64,000 bases of DNA from Streptomyces atratus (GTDB lineage Bacteria > Actinomycetota > Actinomycetes > Streptomycetales > Streptomycetaceae): NCBI RefSeq assembly GCF_014648655.1, contig NZ_BMRN01000026.1, forward strand, positions 1 to 64,000. The letters run 5' to 3'. The translations under genes and the position numbers were made by a program. This document shows positions 33,832-41,615 of this stretch, piece after piece; position 1 is the first letter of the stretch, and the number at the start of each line of letters is the position of its first letter. Under the pieces are notes generated by a model. It was not told the DNA's origin. It saw only the letters and a program-made list of their open reading frames with translations, and searched no databases.

Positions 33832-34170
33832 ATGACAGCAGACGACTCGTTCGGCCGTCTCAACGACGACGACTACCCTGCCTACACGATGGGTCGGGCC
33901 GCCGAGATGCTCGGTACCACACAAGGTTTCCTCCGCGCCATCGGAGAAGCCCGCCTGATCACCCCGCTGCGTTCCGAGGGCGGCCACCGGCGCTACTCCC
34001 GCTACCAGCTGCGCATCGCCGCACGCGCCCGCGAACTCGTCGACCAGGGCACCCCCATCGAGGCCGCCTGCCGCATCATCGTCCTCGAGGACCAGCTCGA
34101 AGAAGCCCAGCGCATCAACGCCGAATACCGCCACGCCGCCGAATCAGAGAACCCGACGACCGCGGGCTGA
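33832..34170 (+). CDS. small MerR-like regulator
   Basis: A 112-residue protein with an N-terminal MerR helix-turn-helix (YTMGRAAEMLGTTQGFLRAIGEARLITP, split over about residues 17-45), the wing motif SEGGHRRYSRYQLR and a short coiled-coil end (IIVLEDQLEEAQRINAEYR). It lacks a ligand-binding domain. The ATG at 33832 is preferred (AGAGAGG at 5-6 nt) over GTG 33826. This small MerR type commonly accompanies csp genes in Streptomyces. It is the first gene of the island's cold-shock group and follows a long repeat-rich leader. Confidence 0.88.
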   Translation: MTADDSFGRLNDDDYPAYTMGRAAEMLGTTQGFLRAIGEARLITPLRSEGGHRRYSRYQLRIAARARELVDQGTPIEAACRIIVLEDQLEEAQRINAEYRHAAESENPTTAG

Positions 34171-34329
34171 CGCGTGGCTTCTGGGTCAACTGCCTTGACC
34201 AGGATGTTCCCTTCGCCCACATCTTCGTCGTGGGCGTTCTGCTGCGGCGGAGGAGCCAGGGTAACCGCCTCCGTCTGCCGCATGTCGTAGGACGCTTCAT
34301 CGGCAGGAAGGTGTGAGGCAAGGGCCGCG

Positions 34330-34470
34330 GGAACTGTGAAGTGGTTTGACGCGCAGAACGGCTGCGGCTTCACCGCCCGGACAGTGGCGGCTCGGACGTG
34401 TTCGCCCACCGTACGGCGATCAGCCCGCGCGCGGAGCGTACTGCTGCCCCGGGCAGGTCCTGCTGTCCGA
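34330..34470 (+). pseudogene. broken cold-shock protein gene
   Basis: The sequence encodes a recognisable CspA start (GTVKWFDAQNGCGFTAR) but has no plausible start codon. It shifts to the -1 frame near 34380, where it continues as DSGGSDVFAHRTAISP, the RNP2 region, before decaying. It lies between the MerR-like gene and the intact csp and looks like an older duplicate. Confidence 0.75.
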
Positions 34471-34935
34471 CTGGTTCGCACGAACGGTGGGTGTCGGCCG
34501 CCTTCAGTCTCAGTCCATGGTGGTGGGATCTGGGGCACTCGTGAGAGCGCCGCGCAGCAGCGCTGCGCTGATCTGCGTCGGGACCCGTATACGAGCTGAT
34601 GGGCCGCCGTAAACGACGACCGCTCTTCCTGGAACGCTGCGTTCCGGATGGATCAATATCTATGACCGCGAGACGAGAGTTTAATGTGCCGCGCGGACAG
34701 TGTGTTTACTGCAACGGGCAGAGCGGAATTATTGACCGTACACAGGCCGCTACCGCATGCTACTGTCGATCTCAGTTGCAGTCGTGGTTCCCAAAAACCT
34801 CAACGCCTTTCGTCGGCATTTTTAGCCGCGGGGAGCGTTTTGTATTTCCGGTCATCTCCGGGCGGGGCATCATCGCGGCGACCCGGTATCCGTGGATTGC
34901 GGGTTCCGGCGTACTGCCCCACAAGGAGATATGAC

Positions 34936-35139
34936 ATGGCGTCTGGCACTGTGAAGTGGTTCAACGCGGCCAAGGGTTTCGGCTTCATCGAGCAGGACGG
35001 TGGCGGCGCTGACGTGTTCGCCCACTTCTCGAACATCGCCGCTCAGGGCTTCCGTGAGCTGCTCGAAGGTCAGAAGGTCACCTTCGACATCGCGCAGGGC
35101 CAGAAGGGCCCGACGGCTGAGAACATCGTTCCTGCCTGA
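34936..35139 (+). CDS. cold-shock protein (CspA family)
   Basis: A 67-residue single OB-fold RNA chaperone. RNP1 (KGFGFIEQ) and RNP2 (DVFAHFSNI) are intact, as is the C-terminal strand (KGPTAENIVPA). It melts RNA secondary structure at low temperature or under stress. AGGAG lies 7 nt before the ATG. The region 34600-34935 is unusually AT-rich for the window and non-coding, consistent with the long 5' leader of csp mRNAs. A strong hairpin follows. It neighbours a DEAD-box helicase, a usual functional partner. Confidence 0.95.
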   Translation: MASGTVKWFNAAKGFGFIEQDGGGADVFAHFSNIAAQGFRELLEGQKVTFDIAQGQKGPTAENIVPA

Positions 35140-35155
35140 CGCTGAAGCGCACTTC

Positions 35156-35197
35156 GTAGCTGGGGCCCGCATCCCTCGGGGTGCGGGCCCCAGCTAC
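35156..35197 (+). terminator. csp terminator hairpin
   Basis: GTAGCTGGGGCCCGCA pairs perfectly with TGCGGGCCCCAGCTAC around a 10-nt loop, 16 nt after the csp stop. Confidence 0.85.
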
Positions 35198-35424
35198 GGG
35201 CATTCCCCGGGGCTTCCCTGTGGGGCAACGACGCCCGCAGATCCCTCTCCAGGAACGCGGACCTCTTTGAAGATGCACCCGTAGACATCCGGGATCTCAC
35301 GTCCGCATGACGTCACCCATTTCATCGCCTGCACTTGCACCGGATTCACCGCGGGCCAGATCTGCTTTCGCATTTCGTTCGGCTCGTTCTTGTGATTCCC
35401 CGCGCTGTTCTTCTGCTGCGAGAA

Positions 35425-35451
35425 TTCCTTGATACGTGCCGTATCAAGGAA
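35425..35451 (+). promoter_or_regulatory. hairpin sequestering the RBS of the DEAD-box helicase
   Basis: TTCCTTGATACG-TGC-CGTATCAAGGAA: a perfect 12-bp stem with a 3-nt loop. Its 3' arm contains most of the Shine-Dalgarno sequence AAGGAAGG (35446-35453), which lies 6 nt before the ATG at 35460. As drawn, it would block ribosome binding until melted, for instance by temperature or by the adjacent RNA chaperone. DNA-level operator function is also possible. Confidence 0.65.
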
Positions 35452-35459
35452 GGTTCTGA

Positions 35460-36974
35460 ATGAACCCCTCACGTACGAACAACCGCTCCTCCCGCAGCCG
35501 TACCGGTCGTCCCGCCTTCGGCTCCGGCGCCGGTTCGCACCGGGGCAACCGCTTCGGCACGCCCGCCCCGAGCCGTTCCGGAGGGCCGAGCCGCCCAGGC
35601 GGCCGCGGCCGGCGGCCCGCGGCGGCCTCGGGCGAGTTCGCCCTGCCCAAGACGATCACTCCCGCGCTGCCCGCCGTCGAGGCGTTCGCCGACCTCGACA
35701 TGCCCGAGCAGTTGCTGGCCTCGCTCACCGCGCAAGGCATGAGCGTCCCGTTCCCGATCCAGGGCGCGACCCTGCCCAATACCCTCGCGGGCCGCGACGT
35801 CCTCGGTCGCGGGCGCACCGGCTCCGGCAAGACCCTCGCCTTCGGCCTGGCCCTGCTGGCCCGCACCGCCGGGCAGCGCGCCGAGCCCGGCCAGCCGCTG
35901 GCCCTGATCCTCGTGCCGACGCGTGAACTGGCACAGCAGGTGACCGACGCTCTTACCCCCCACGCACGCTCGGTGAGGCTGCGCCTGGCCACTGTCGTCG
36001 GCGGAATGCCGATCGGCAGGCAGGTCAGCGCGCTGCGCCGTGGTGCCGAAGTCGTCGTCGCGACGCCGGGCCGCCTCAAGGACCTCATCGACCGGGGTGA
36101 CTGCCGGCTGAACCAGGTCGCGATCACCGTCCTGGACGAGGCCGACCAGATGGCCGACATGGGCTTCATGCCACAGGTCACCGCGCTCCTGGACCAGGTC
36201 CGCCCCGAGGGCCAGCGGATGCTGTTCTCCGCCACACTCGACCGCAACGTCGACCTCCTGGTCCGCCGCTACCTCACCGACCCGGTCGTCCACTCCGTCG
36301 ACCCGTCCGCAGGGGCGGTCACCACGATGGAGCACCACGTACTGCATGTCCACGGCGCCGACAAGCACCGGATGACGACGGAGATCGCGGCGCGCGAGGG
36401 CCGGGTGATCATGTTCCTGGACACCAAGCACGCTGTCGACCGGCTGACGCAGAATCTGCTGAGCAGCGGGGTGCGGGCCGTCGCCCTGCACGGCGGGAAG
36501 TCGCAGCCGCAGCGCACCCGGACCCTGGCCCAGTTCAAGACCGGGCATGTCACTGTGCTCGTCGCGACGAACGTCGCGGCGCGCGGTATTCACGTCGACA
36601 ATCTCGACCTCGTTGTCAACGTCGACCCGCCGACCGACCACAAGGACTACCTCCACCGCGGCGGCCGTACCGCGCGGGCCGGCGAGTCCGGCAGCGTCGT
36701 CACTCTGGTCACCCCCAACCAGCGCCGCGACATGAGCCGCCTCATGGCAGCCGCCGGCATCGTGCCGCAGACCACTCAGGTCCGCTCGGGCGAGGAGGCA
36801 CTCAGCCGGATCACCGGCGCCCAGACCCCCTCCGGCATTCCCGTGACGATCACCACGCCGGTGGCCGAGCGACGTCAGCGCAGCCGCAGCGCGGCCTCCC
36901 GCGGTCGACGCAGCCCCGCTTCGACTGCCCGGCGCACGATCGTGCGGCAGTCCTCCTTCGACGCGGCGGCCTAG
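35460..36974 (+). CDS. DEAD-box ATP-dependent RNA helicase (island copy)
   Basis: A 504-residue helicase. A basic Arg/Ser/Gly-rich N-terminus (1-60) precedes the core: Q-motif (PFPIQ, about 98), Walker A GRTGSGKT (about 122), PTRELAQQ, TPGR, DEAD-variant VLDEADQM, SATL, ARGI and HRGGRTARAG motifs. The C-terminal tail is Arg-rich (about 460-504). It unwinds short RNA duplexes in mRNA decay or ribosome assembly in the cold. It is distinct from the core helicase at 43996-46200, being shorter at both ends. The RBS lies in a hairpin. CBS and SCO5918-type genes follow closely. Confidence 0.93.
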   Translation: MNPSRTNNRSSRSRTGRPAFGSGAGSHRGNRFGTPAPSRSGGPSRPGGRGRRPAAASGEFALPKTITPALPAVEAFADLDMPEQLLASLTAQGMSVPFPIQGATLPNTLAGRDVLGRGRTGSGKTLAFGLALLARTAGQRAEPGQPLALILVPTRELAQQVTDALTPHARSVRLRLATVVGGMPIGRQVSALRRGAEVVVATPGRLKDLIDRGDCRLNQVAITVLDEADQMADMGFMPQVTALLDQVRPEGQRMLFSATLDRNVDLLVRRYLTDPVVHSVDPSAGAVTTMEHHVLHVHGADKHRMTTEIAAREGRVIMFLDTKHAVDRLTQNLLSSGVRAVALHGGKSQPQRTRTLAQFKTGHVTVLVATNVAARGIHVDNLDLVVNVDPPTDHKDYLHRGGRTARAGESGSVVTLVTPNQRRDMSRLMAAAGIVPQTTQVRSGEEALSRITGAQTPSGIPVTITTPVAERRQRSRSAASRGRRSPASTARRTIVRQSSFDAAA

Positions 36975-37018
36975 AACCCTTGATCAGAAAACTGGCCCAT
37001 CTCTGCAGGAGGCACATC

Positions 37019-37423
37019 TTGGCACTGGTTCAGATGCAACCCCGCCCGGCGAGCGCCACCCCCGCGCACAGGACAGTGGCCGACACCATGGACACGGCCG
37101 GACCGCAGGTCTGCGACGACATGACCATCGAAGTCGCCCTGGCCGTCATGACCAGTGCCCGCACCGAGCACCTGCTCGTCTGCGACAACGACGGCCTGTG
37201 CACCCAACTGGTCACCCAGGCCCAGCTCGCCGCGGTCCGTGACAGCCCCGCGTACACGGACCGGGTCCAGCTACGCGACATTCTCGACAACCGCGGGCCG
37301 TTCACCTCACCCGCTAGCACGATCGCCGAAGCCCAGCACGCGATGCGCGGCCGCCGGCCCGGTGCCCTGCCGGTCGTCGACGAGCAGGGCAGCGCTCCGG
37401 GCGTCCTCGCCCTTGCCCACTGA
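37019..37423 (+). CDS. CBS-domain protein
   Basis: About 134 residues with a pair of CBS motifs (about 22-72 and 85-134): VADTMDTAGPQVCDDMTIEVAL and FTSPASTIAEAQHAMRGRRPGALPVVDE. CBS pairs bind adenine nucleotides and act as energy sensors. TTG at 37019 was chosen because AGGAGG precedes it at 6 nt; an in-frame ATG at 36980 is possible but without an RBS. It follows the DEAD-box gene by 44 nt, probably the same operon. A stand-alone CBS protein beside a helicase may tune the group to ATP level (inference). Confidence 0.82.
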   Translation: MALVQMQPRPASATPAHRTVADTMDTAGPQVCDDMTIEVALAVMTSARTEHLLVCDNDGLCTQLVTQAQLAAVRDSPAYTDRVQLRDILDNRGPFTSPASTIAEAQHAMRGRRPGALPVVDEQGSAPGVLALAH

Positions 37424-37477
37424 ACCGTCTCACCGCGGCGAAACCATTCCCCTTCATTCTTCTCCCTGTGAGGCATC

Positions 37478-37789
37478 ATGCGCTGTGTCATCGCCCGCTT
37501 CCCGTTCGACCTCACCAAGAGCGGCGTCCTGGAATCCATGAAGGGCATCAAGCCCGAACAGGTCATCGGCGAGTCCGTGATCATCGGCCGCCGCACCTAC
37601 CCCGTCAAGCAGGTCGGGCAGGTCATCACACGCCAGGACCGCCGCGATTTCAGCGCCGGCGAAATCCTCCGGGCCATGACCCAACTCGGCTTCACCTGCC
37701 CCGGCCTTCCCCACACCGCCGCGCCCACGCGCGTCCTCAACCCGTTCCAACAGGCTTCCGCGATGCTCGGCGCCCCTGCCGCCGCCTGA
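37478..37789 (+). CDS. SCO5918-family protein of unknown function
   Basis: A 103-residue small protein beginning MRCVIARFPFDLTKSGVLESMKG; it continues with GRRTYPVKQVGQVITRQDRRDFSAGE and a LTRAMTQLGFTCP-like helix. I recognise it as the SCO5918 type that follows csp/DEAD-box genes in Streptomyces; the biochemical role is unknown. GTGAGG lies 7 nt before the ATG. It is the last gene of the cold-shock group in the island. No signal peptide or membrane helix. Confidence 0.8.
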   Translation: MRCVIARFPFDLTKSGVLESMKGIKPEQVIGESVIIGRRTYPVKQVGQVITRQDRRDFSAGEILRAMTQLGFTCPGLPHTAAPTRVLNPFQQASAMLGAPAAA

Positions 37790-38425
37790 CCGACGCGCAG
37801 GCGCAAGCCGCCACCAAAACAACAGTGAGGGTCCTCAGCGCGCAGCAGTGGATTCAGTGGTCGGAGTAGCTGAAGTCGCCCATGGTCCAAGCGCTGACGT
37901 CATCGATCGCCACCAAGACCTCCGACACCCGATGCCTCCAGACTGCTTCGGGAGTCAGCCGCCTCGAACGGCGACGGGCCGCGAACGCGGTGAGCGGCGA
38001 GGAAGCCGTCGAGGCTTCGACGCTCCTTCGGTGAGGGGGAGATCCAGCCTGTCGGTTGGGGTCGTCTGGTCAGCGTCTCGCCTCTCGGCGGACAACCGTT
38101 CGCCCCCGACGAGGCCGCAGGAGAGCGGCCCCCTGGCCGACTGGGCCGCTTGGGTTACCACGTGCGGCGCGTCGTCCTCGGGGCCGCTCTGAAAAGCACG
38201 GCGAGCGCTACCTCGCGGCACTCAACGCCGGTGAATCAGCAGACGCACACGAAGCCGCTGTCGCGGTTAATCAAGTGCTGGAAGAGCAGGGCGCCGGCGG
38301 AAACGAGACGGGTCCGTAACTGGAAGCCTGACCGCCCTGCCGGCCAGATCCTGCTTGCCTGACCCGCGCGCCGCCCAGACGGGGAGGGCAGTGCGGCGCC
38401 CGCCTCATCGCCCTCTCCAGGGTCA
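37790..38425. other. gene-free part of island with a short coding remnant
   Basis: Mostly without coding character. The frame at about 38185-38319 on the + strand ends with a natural-looking tail (HGERYLAALNAGESADAHEA, then VAVNQVLEEQGAGG, stop). This may be the C-terminal remnant of a small element gene whose front is lost. Confidence 0.45.
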
Positions 38426-39061
38426 CTACCCCTTCAGCGTCGCGACCTGGCGAGCGCGTTCGCCGAGTTCTCTTACGGCCCGGACCTTCCGGTGGGGAGC
38501 GAGCCGCTTCCGCATCGTCTCGAAGTGCTCGTCGCCGCGAGCGGTTGACAAGCCCACGTAGTCGTCGAGGAACGTATTCCAGGTGCTGCACGCCTCCTCG
38601 ATGTGTCCCAGTTCGTACTGGCGTTGGGCCATCACGCCGTTGGCGTGGAGTCGGCCCTGCCGTTCCTGTTTGGGTTGTGCCCGGACCGAGCTCTTCAGAG
38701 CCGCGATCGAGCCCGCCAGGTCTTTCGTCTCGTCGAGGACGTGGGCGACGTGGAACTGGTAGGCCGCTTGGTCGTATCCGCCGACAGCATCTCGGCGTGA
38801 GTCGGCCTTCGAGAGCGCTGCTTCGGCTTCACGCAGGCGAGTGAATGCCTGCTTCCGGTCGCCGACCATGGCTGCCGAGTGTGCCTGCTGACCTCGAAGG
38901 AACGCCACCAGCCGCGGGCCGGCCTTGGGTGCAGCTTCGGCAGCTGAGTCCGCGAGCTTCAAGGCCATCTGCCCATGGCGCAGATGTGATGCCTGAAGGC
39001 TCATGCCGCGCAGAGTGCGGCAGTAGGTGACGTGGTCAGCAGCAGCCTTGGCGAGGTTCAA
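38426..39061 (-). pseudogene. 5'-truncated regulator, TPR-like C-terminus
   Basis: About 211 codons of an all-helical TPR-like domain (SLQASHLRHGQMALKLADSA, ARSAAMVGDRKQAFTRL-like repeats, ending RAVRELGERARQVATLKG) typical of the C-terminus of XRE-family element regulators. The DNA-binding N-terminus is missing; a stop lies two codons upstream of the first TTG. The truncation point is 2 nt from that of the integrase stump on the other strand, showing that one deletion removed both 5' ends. Confidence 0.7.
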
Positions 39062-39063
39062 CG

Positions 39064-39297
39064 ATCAAGGAGACGCTGCGCCACTCCACGATCACGCTCA
39101 CGTCGGACACGTACACAAGCCTGCTGCCCGAGGTCGACAAAGCCGCGGCAGAAGCCGCCGCCGCGCTGGTGCCACGTGCCCGTAAGGCCCCCTCCGTAGC
39201 CTCTGCTGCCGGGCCGTCCGCTCACGCATCGCTCACGCACGAGGCCGGGAAAGACGAAGCGCCCCGACCGGATGAAACCGATCGAGGCGCTAAGTAG
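39064..39297 (+). pseudogene. C-terminal stump of tyrosine integrase
   Basis: Codons from 39064 read IKETLRHSTITLTSDTYTSL and then LPEVDKAAAEAAAALVPRAR, the end of an actinophage/AICE-type tyrosine recombinase, including the catalytic Tyr in DTYTS; the stop is TAG 39295-39297. The catalytic Arg/His boxes and the arm-binding and core-binding parts are deleted. It ends about 36 nt from the att repeat in tRNA-Lys, the usual place for such an int gene. Confidence 0.85.
39258..39291 (-). terminator. hairpin downstream of intact tRNA-Lys
   Basis: AGCGCCCCGACCGG and CCGATCGAGGCGCT around ATGAAA, at the same position and geometry as 32258-32291. It is delivered by the element and overlaps the integrase 3' codons. 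Confidence 0.7.
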
Positions 39298-39331
39298 CAG
39301 GCCAGAGGGGGTTTTCCCTCGCTGCCGGCGG

Positions 39332-39404
39332 TAGGCCGTGTGGGACTCGAACCCACAACCAACGGATTAAAAGTCCGCTGCTCTGCCAATTGAGCTAACG
39401 GCCC
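39332..39404 (-). tRNA. tRNA-Lys, anticodon UUU
   Basis: A 73-nt cloverleaf from GGGCCGTTAGCTCAATTGG to a 3' end GGCCT+A, with anticodon TTT in the loop CTTTTAA. CCA is not encoded. Positions 39333-39376 are identical to the displaced copy at 32334-32377, so the 3' half was supplied by the integrated element and the gene remains whole. Confidence 0.95.
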
Positions 39405-39495
39405 TCGGCGAATCACCCCTGAGCATAGCCCGCCGGGGCCCGGCCGCCGATCGGGTATCGGTTGCCGGGCCCCGTCGCGACGGAATCAGGAGCCT

Positions 39496-41049
39496 TCAGA
39501 GGGGCTTCACCGGGGTGTCGGCGGAGCTTCCATGAGGTTCGTCGGGGGCGGTAGTGCGTTTGTGATTCGGGTTGAGGAACCAGTGACGGGCAGAGGCCAG
39601 CCACCACGTCGCGGCGAAGCCGAGGACCACCAGGACCGCGATCGGGGCGTAGTTGAACGTCTCCCAGGTGACCGGCGAGACCTGCGGCAGCATGAAAAGC
39701 ACTGTGATGATCAGGACCCAGGCCACCGCGACGACGCCGATCGGGCGGGACCAGCGGCCCAGGTGCCAGGGCCCCGGGGTGAAGTCGTCGCCCCGGAGCA
39801 GGCGGAGCAGAGTGGGGATGACGTAGGCGATGTACAGGCCGATCACGGCGATCGAGGTCACCGCCGCGTACGCCGTGACGTTGATCAGGTACGGAAGGCC
39901 CAGCGCCAGGGCGCCGAGGGCGGCGAGCCAGACCGCGGCGACAGGGGTGCGGGTGCGGGGGCTGACCGTGTGCCAGACGCGGGAGAAGGGCAGGGCCCCG
40001 TCCCGGGAGAAGGCGTAGATCATACGGCTGTTGGCGGTCACGGACGCCATCCCGCAGAAGAGCTGCGCGCCGATCACGACCAGCAGCAGGAGCTTGCCAG
40101 TGGTGGCTCCGAGTGCGTCCAGGAGGATCTGGGCGGGCGGGGCGCCGGTCGGGGAGTTCAGCGCTCCGTCGTACGACTGGATGGCGAACGTGAAGCCGAG
40201 AAGGAGAACGAAGCCGGCGATCCAGGAGGTCCAGATCGACTGGACGATGCCGCGCGGGCCTGCCATGGCCGCGTCGTGGGTCTCCTCCGTCATATGGGCG
40301 GAGGCGTCGTAGCCGGTGAAGGTGTACTGCGCCATCAGCAGGCCGATCATCACTACGTAGAAGCCGCTGCCCCAGCCGGTGTTGTTCACGAACTCGGTGA
40401 GGACGAACGACGCCGACTGATGCTTGTCCGGCGCGAAGGTCAGGGCGCCGACGATGACCGCGACCCCGAGGACGTGCCACCACACGCTCACGCTGTTCAG
40501 GATCGCGACGATCCGTACGCCGAAGGTGTTGAGCAGGCCGTGGAGCAGCAGGATCGCGGCGAAGAGCAGGATCGTACGGGCGGGCGTGACCGCGAAGTCG
40601 AACTGGAGGTTCAGATACGCGCCCAGGAAGGACGCCGCGCCGAAGTCGATCCCGGCCGTGACGGCGACCTGGCCGAGGACGTTGAACCAGCCCGTGAACC
40701 AGGCCCAGGCCGCCGCCGATCGCGGCGGGGCCAGCCGGTGGGCCCAGAAGTAGAGGCCGGCGGAGGTCGGGTACGCCGAACAGATCTCGGCCATCGCCAG
40801 GCCGACGAACAGCGTCATCAGGCCGACGCCGACCCAGCCCCAGGTGATGACGGCGGGGCCGCCGGTGTTCATGCCGAAGAGGTAGAGCGTGAGGCATCCG
40901 GAGAGCACCGAGATGATCGTGAACGAGACGGCGTAGTTGGAGAATGCCGACATACGCCGGGCCAGCGTCTGCGTGTACCCGAGCTGCGCAAGACGCTCCT
41001 CGTCGGAAACGCCCGGTGGTGGCCTGTCCTCGCCGGTGCCTGTTGTCAT
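39496..41049 (-). CDS. APC-superfamily amino-acid permease
   Basis: A 517-residue inner-membrane transporter with about 12 hydrophobic helices. Family marks: LARRMSAFSNYAVSFTIISV at the first helix, GLAMAEICSAYPTSAGLYFW in helix 2 and FTGYDASAHMTEET in helix 6. This pattern fits the GABA/choline-like (ACT) eukaryote-type APC branch, so uptake of GABA, amino acids or polyamines by proton symport is likely. The start MTTGTGEDR at 41049 is chosen; the longer open frame overlaps a decayed protease gene. The C-terminal cytosolic tail is short and polar. Confidence 0.88.
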   Translation of the reverse strand: MTTGTGEDRPPPGVSDEERLAQLGYTQTLARRMSAFSNYAVSFTIISVLSGCLTLYLFGMNTGGPAVITWGWVGVGLMTLFVGLAMAEICSAYPTSAGLYFWAHRLAPPRSAAAWAWFTGWFNVLGQVAVTAGIDFGAASFLGAYLNLQFDFAVTPARTILLFAAILLLHGLLNTFGVRIVAILNSVSVWWHVLGVAVIVGALTFAPDKHQSASFVLTEFVNNTGWGSGFYVVMIGLLMAQYTFTGYDASAHMTEETHDAAMAGPRGIVQSIWTSWIAGFVLLLGFTFAIQSYDGALNSPTGAPPAQILLDALGATTGKLLLLVVIGAQLFCGMASVTANSRMIYAFSRDGALPFSRVWHTVSPRTRTPVAAVWLAALGALALGLPYLINVTAYAAVTSIAVIGLYIAYVIPTLLRLLRGDDFTPGPWHLGRWSRPIGVVAVAWVLIITVLFMLPQVSPVTWETFNYAPIAVLVVLGFAATWWLASARHWFLNPNHKRTTAPDEPHGSSADTPVKPL

Positions 41050-41169
41050 GTCCCCAGCGATGCCCTCGCCTCGGAGCACACATGCGGTCGCCATGGTTAC
41101 GACTGGGAAAACATGCCGGGCAACACGCGGCATGGCAACGGGACGGGCGCGGCCCGAGGCCGCGCCCGG

Positions 41170-41599
41170 CGCCCGTGGCGTACAACGCCGTGTCGCCCGT
41201 CGACGCCGGCACCGGCTTGCCGTACGAGGCCGGCATCGCCCGGATCTCCACCGAGACCCCGCCCCGGCGCGTGGCCGCGTCGTACGCCGGGTGGCTGCGA
41301 TAGCGCGGATCGCTGCTGCCGCCCCGGAGCTGACCGCTCTTCAGGTCGTATTCCTACTCCATGTCCCTACTGTTGCGGCCGGTGAAGCAGTCGGGGGTGG
41401 CCAGGGTCCGGGTCCTGGACAGCGTGATACCCGTGCAGGCCCGGTGGGAGCCGTCCACGTAGTCGTCGTAGTAGAGCGCGATGAGCCACGAGGAGACCGT
41501 CGTGGCCGCCCGGGTCTGCGGCGCGGGGCCCAGCAGCCCGGCGAGCACGGCACCGGCAGCGACCATGGTGGTGAGTGCCCGGCCGGTCCCTGGTCGCAT
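41170..41599 (-). pseudogene. trypsin-like secreted protein, interrupted by stop codon
   Basis: From ATG 41599 there is a signal peptide (LTTMVAAGAVLAGLLGPAPQ) and a chymotrypsin-fold start (YVDGSHRACTGITLSRTRTL). A TAG follows DME at 41354-41356. The same frame then continues smoothly as EYDLKSGQLRGGSSDPRYRS to about 41170 before losing character, so one nonsense change and a 3' truncation have killed it. The usual AAHC catalytic box is replaced by TPDCF, so it may descend from a non-catalytic relative. It follows the FG-GAP gene by 16 nt. Confidence 0.7.
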
Positions 41600-41615
41600 C
41601 CGCTTCTCATGCGCA

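Larger units (their letters stand above)
32334..39376. mobile_element. about 7.0-kb integrated island in tRNA-Lys, decayed
   Basis: A 44-bp identical direct repeat of the tRNA-Lys 3' portion bounds the region (32334-32377 and 39333-39376). Inside, next to the intact tRNA, is the C-terminal stump of a tyrosine integrase. Similarity between the two ends extends beyond the repeat through the terminator hairpin at a constant 7.0-kb offset. Replication and transfer genes are absent. The cargo that remains is a cold-shock set (MerR-like, csp, DEAD-box helicase, CBS, SCO5918-type). The integrase is truncated, so the element cannot excise by itself. Confidence 0.8.

Noticed and set aside
34599..34934. 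111-codon frame before csp
   Set aside because: AT-rich with random composition; fits the long untranslated leader of a cold-shock mRNA.
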